Shown here one piece after another: positions 5,330 to 5,636 of a DNA stretch of 5,636 bases (the first letter of the stretch is position 1; the number at the start of each line of letters is the position of its first letter). The notes under the pieces were generated by a model. It was given only the letters and a program-made list of their open reading frames with translations. It searched no databases and was not told the DNA's origin. The stretch is from NCBI GenBank assembly GCA_016742125.1, contig JACVCM010000135.1, positions 1 through 5,636 on the forward strand, written 5' to 3'. The translations under genes were made by a program, and so were the position numbers. This DNA is from Sphingomonadaceae bacterium. Its GTDB lineage: Bacteria > Pseudomonadota > Alphaproteobacteria > Sphingomonadales > Sphingomonadaceae.

Positions 5330-5636
5330 GTGGGCAAGCTGTCGGGCATCAAGGTCGTCGACCTGAGTGTTTTCCTGCCCGGCCCCATGCTGACGATGAT
5401 GATGGCCGATCAAGGTGCCGAGGTCATCAAGATAGAAACCGCAACCGGAGACCCGGCGCGCGAGCAGGCGCCTTTCGAGGCGGGGCAGTCGGTCTGGGTC
5501 CGGGATCTGAATCGCGGCAAAAAAAGTATGGTGCTCGATCTGGAGGACGAGAAAGGCAAGACGCCGGCCTGGGACTTGATCGAAGGGGCAGAGGTTTTTG
5601 TCGAAGGGGTCAGGCCGCGGGTCATGCTGGGCCTGG
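5330..5636 (+). CDS. Second class III CoA-transferase (CaiB/BaiF family), N-terminal part (runs off right edge)
   Basis: The open frame continues to the window end and gives about 102 residues. It starts KLSGIKVVDLSVFLPGPM (3-20), then ADQGAEVIKIE (26-36), LNRGKKSMVLDL, and ends in EGVRPRVMLGL, all in the order of the N-terminal third of CaiB/BaiF CoA-transferases. The start is taken as the GTG at 5330, one base after the upstream stop; GGGG (5317-5320) is the only weak ribosome site, so coupling to the previous gene is likely. It is clearly a paralogue of the upstream gene (GAEVIKIE shared) but far diverged, so not a recent duplication. The catalytic Asp region is outside the window. It may be a separate transferase or the partner of a heteromeric enzyme. 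Confidence 0.9.
   Translation, partial: MGKLSGIKVVDLSVFLPGPMLTMMMADQGAEVIKIETATGDPAREQAPFEAGQSVWVRDLNRGKKSMVLDLEDEKGKTPAWDLIEGAEVFVEGVRPRVMLGL

Noticed and set aside
1..5636. Search for tRNA or rRNA genes, CRISPR arrays, insertion sequences or phage genes
   Set aside because: No cloverleaf-like segment, regularly spaced repeats, transposase motifs or phage-type genes were seen; the window is almost fully occupied by the listed genes.

Overview
The window looks like part of a high-GC alphaproteobacterial chromosome, most likely a sphingomonad (Sphingomonadales). This is inferred from the GC-rich codon use, the style of the TonB-dependent receptor (signal peptide, EIVVTAQRR TonB box, QDVPI plug start) and the pairing of such a receptor with a CoA-ester catabolic operon. 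I could not run a database search, so the genus is open.

Layout. Positions 1-731 (minus strand) hold the N-terminal 243 residues of a TonB-dependent outer-membrane receptor that runs off the left edge. A 123-bp divergent intergenic region follows. Then comes a plus-strand gene for a 226-residue polytopic membrane protein that I cannot assign (855-1535). After a 63-bp promoter gap, a tight plus-strand operon begins: a CitE-like (HpcH/HpaI fold) beta-hydroxyacyl-CoA lyase (1599-2429), a MaoC-like hotdog hydratase (2422-2931), an acyl-CoA dehydrogenase (2942-4120), a class III (CaiB/BaiF) CoA-transferase (4117-5328), and the start of a second, divergent class III CoA-transferase (5330 to the right edge). 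Genes overlap by 8 and 4 bases or are separated by 10 and 1 bases, so co-transcription and translational coupling are likely.

How the genes may work together. CoA-transferase, dehydrogenase, hydratase and lyase form a complete logic for a small branched (di)carboxylic acid: activate to the CoA thioester, desaturate, hydrate to a beta-hydroxyacyl-CoA, then cleave in a retro-aldol/Claisen step to acetyl-CoA plus an oxo acid. The gene set resembles the itaconate clusters of Pseudomonas aeruginosa (CoA-transferase, itaconyl-CoA hydratase, citramalyl-CoA lyase, acyl-CoA dehydrogenase) and the Mycobacterium tuberculosis Rv2498c-Rv2500c order (lyase, MaoC, acyl-CoA dehydrogenase). Itaconate or a related C5/C6 dicarboxylate is therefore a reasonable but unproven substrate class. 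The TonB receptor suggests outer-membrane uptake of the substrate or its precursor.

The most interesting signal is regulatory. A perfect 12-bp palindrome, TTGTCCGGACAA, occurs twice (792-803 and 1558-1569), inside an 18-bp box that is identical but inverted between the two sites. The asymmetric flanks face the same way relative to the receptor gene (minus strand) and the lyase operon (plus strand), which predicts one regulator controlling both uptake and catabolism. The regulator gene is not in the window.
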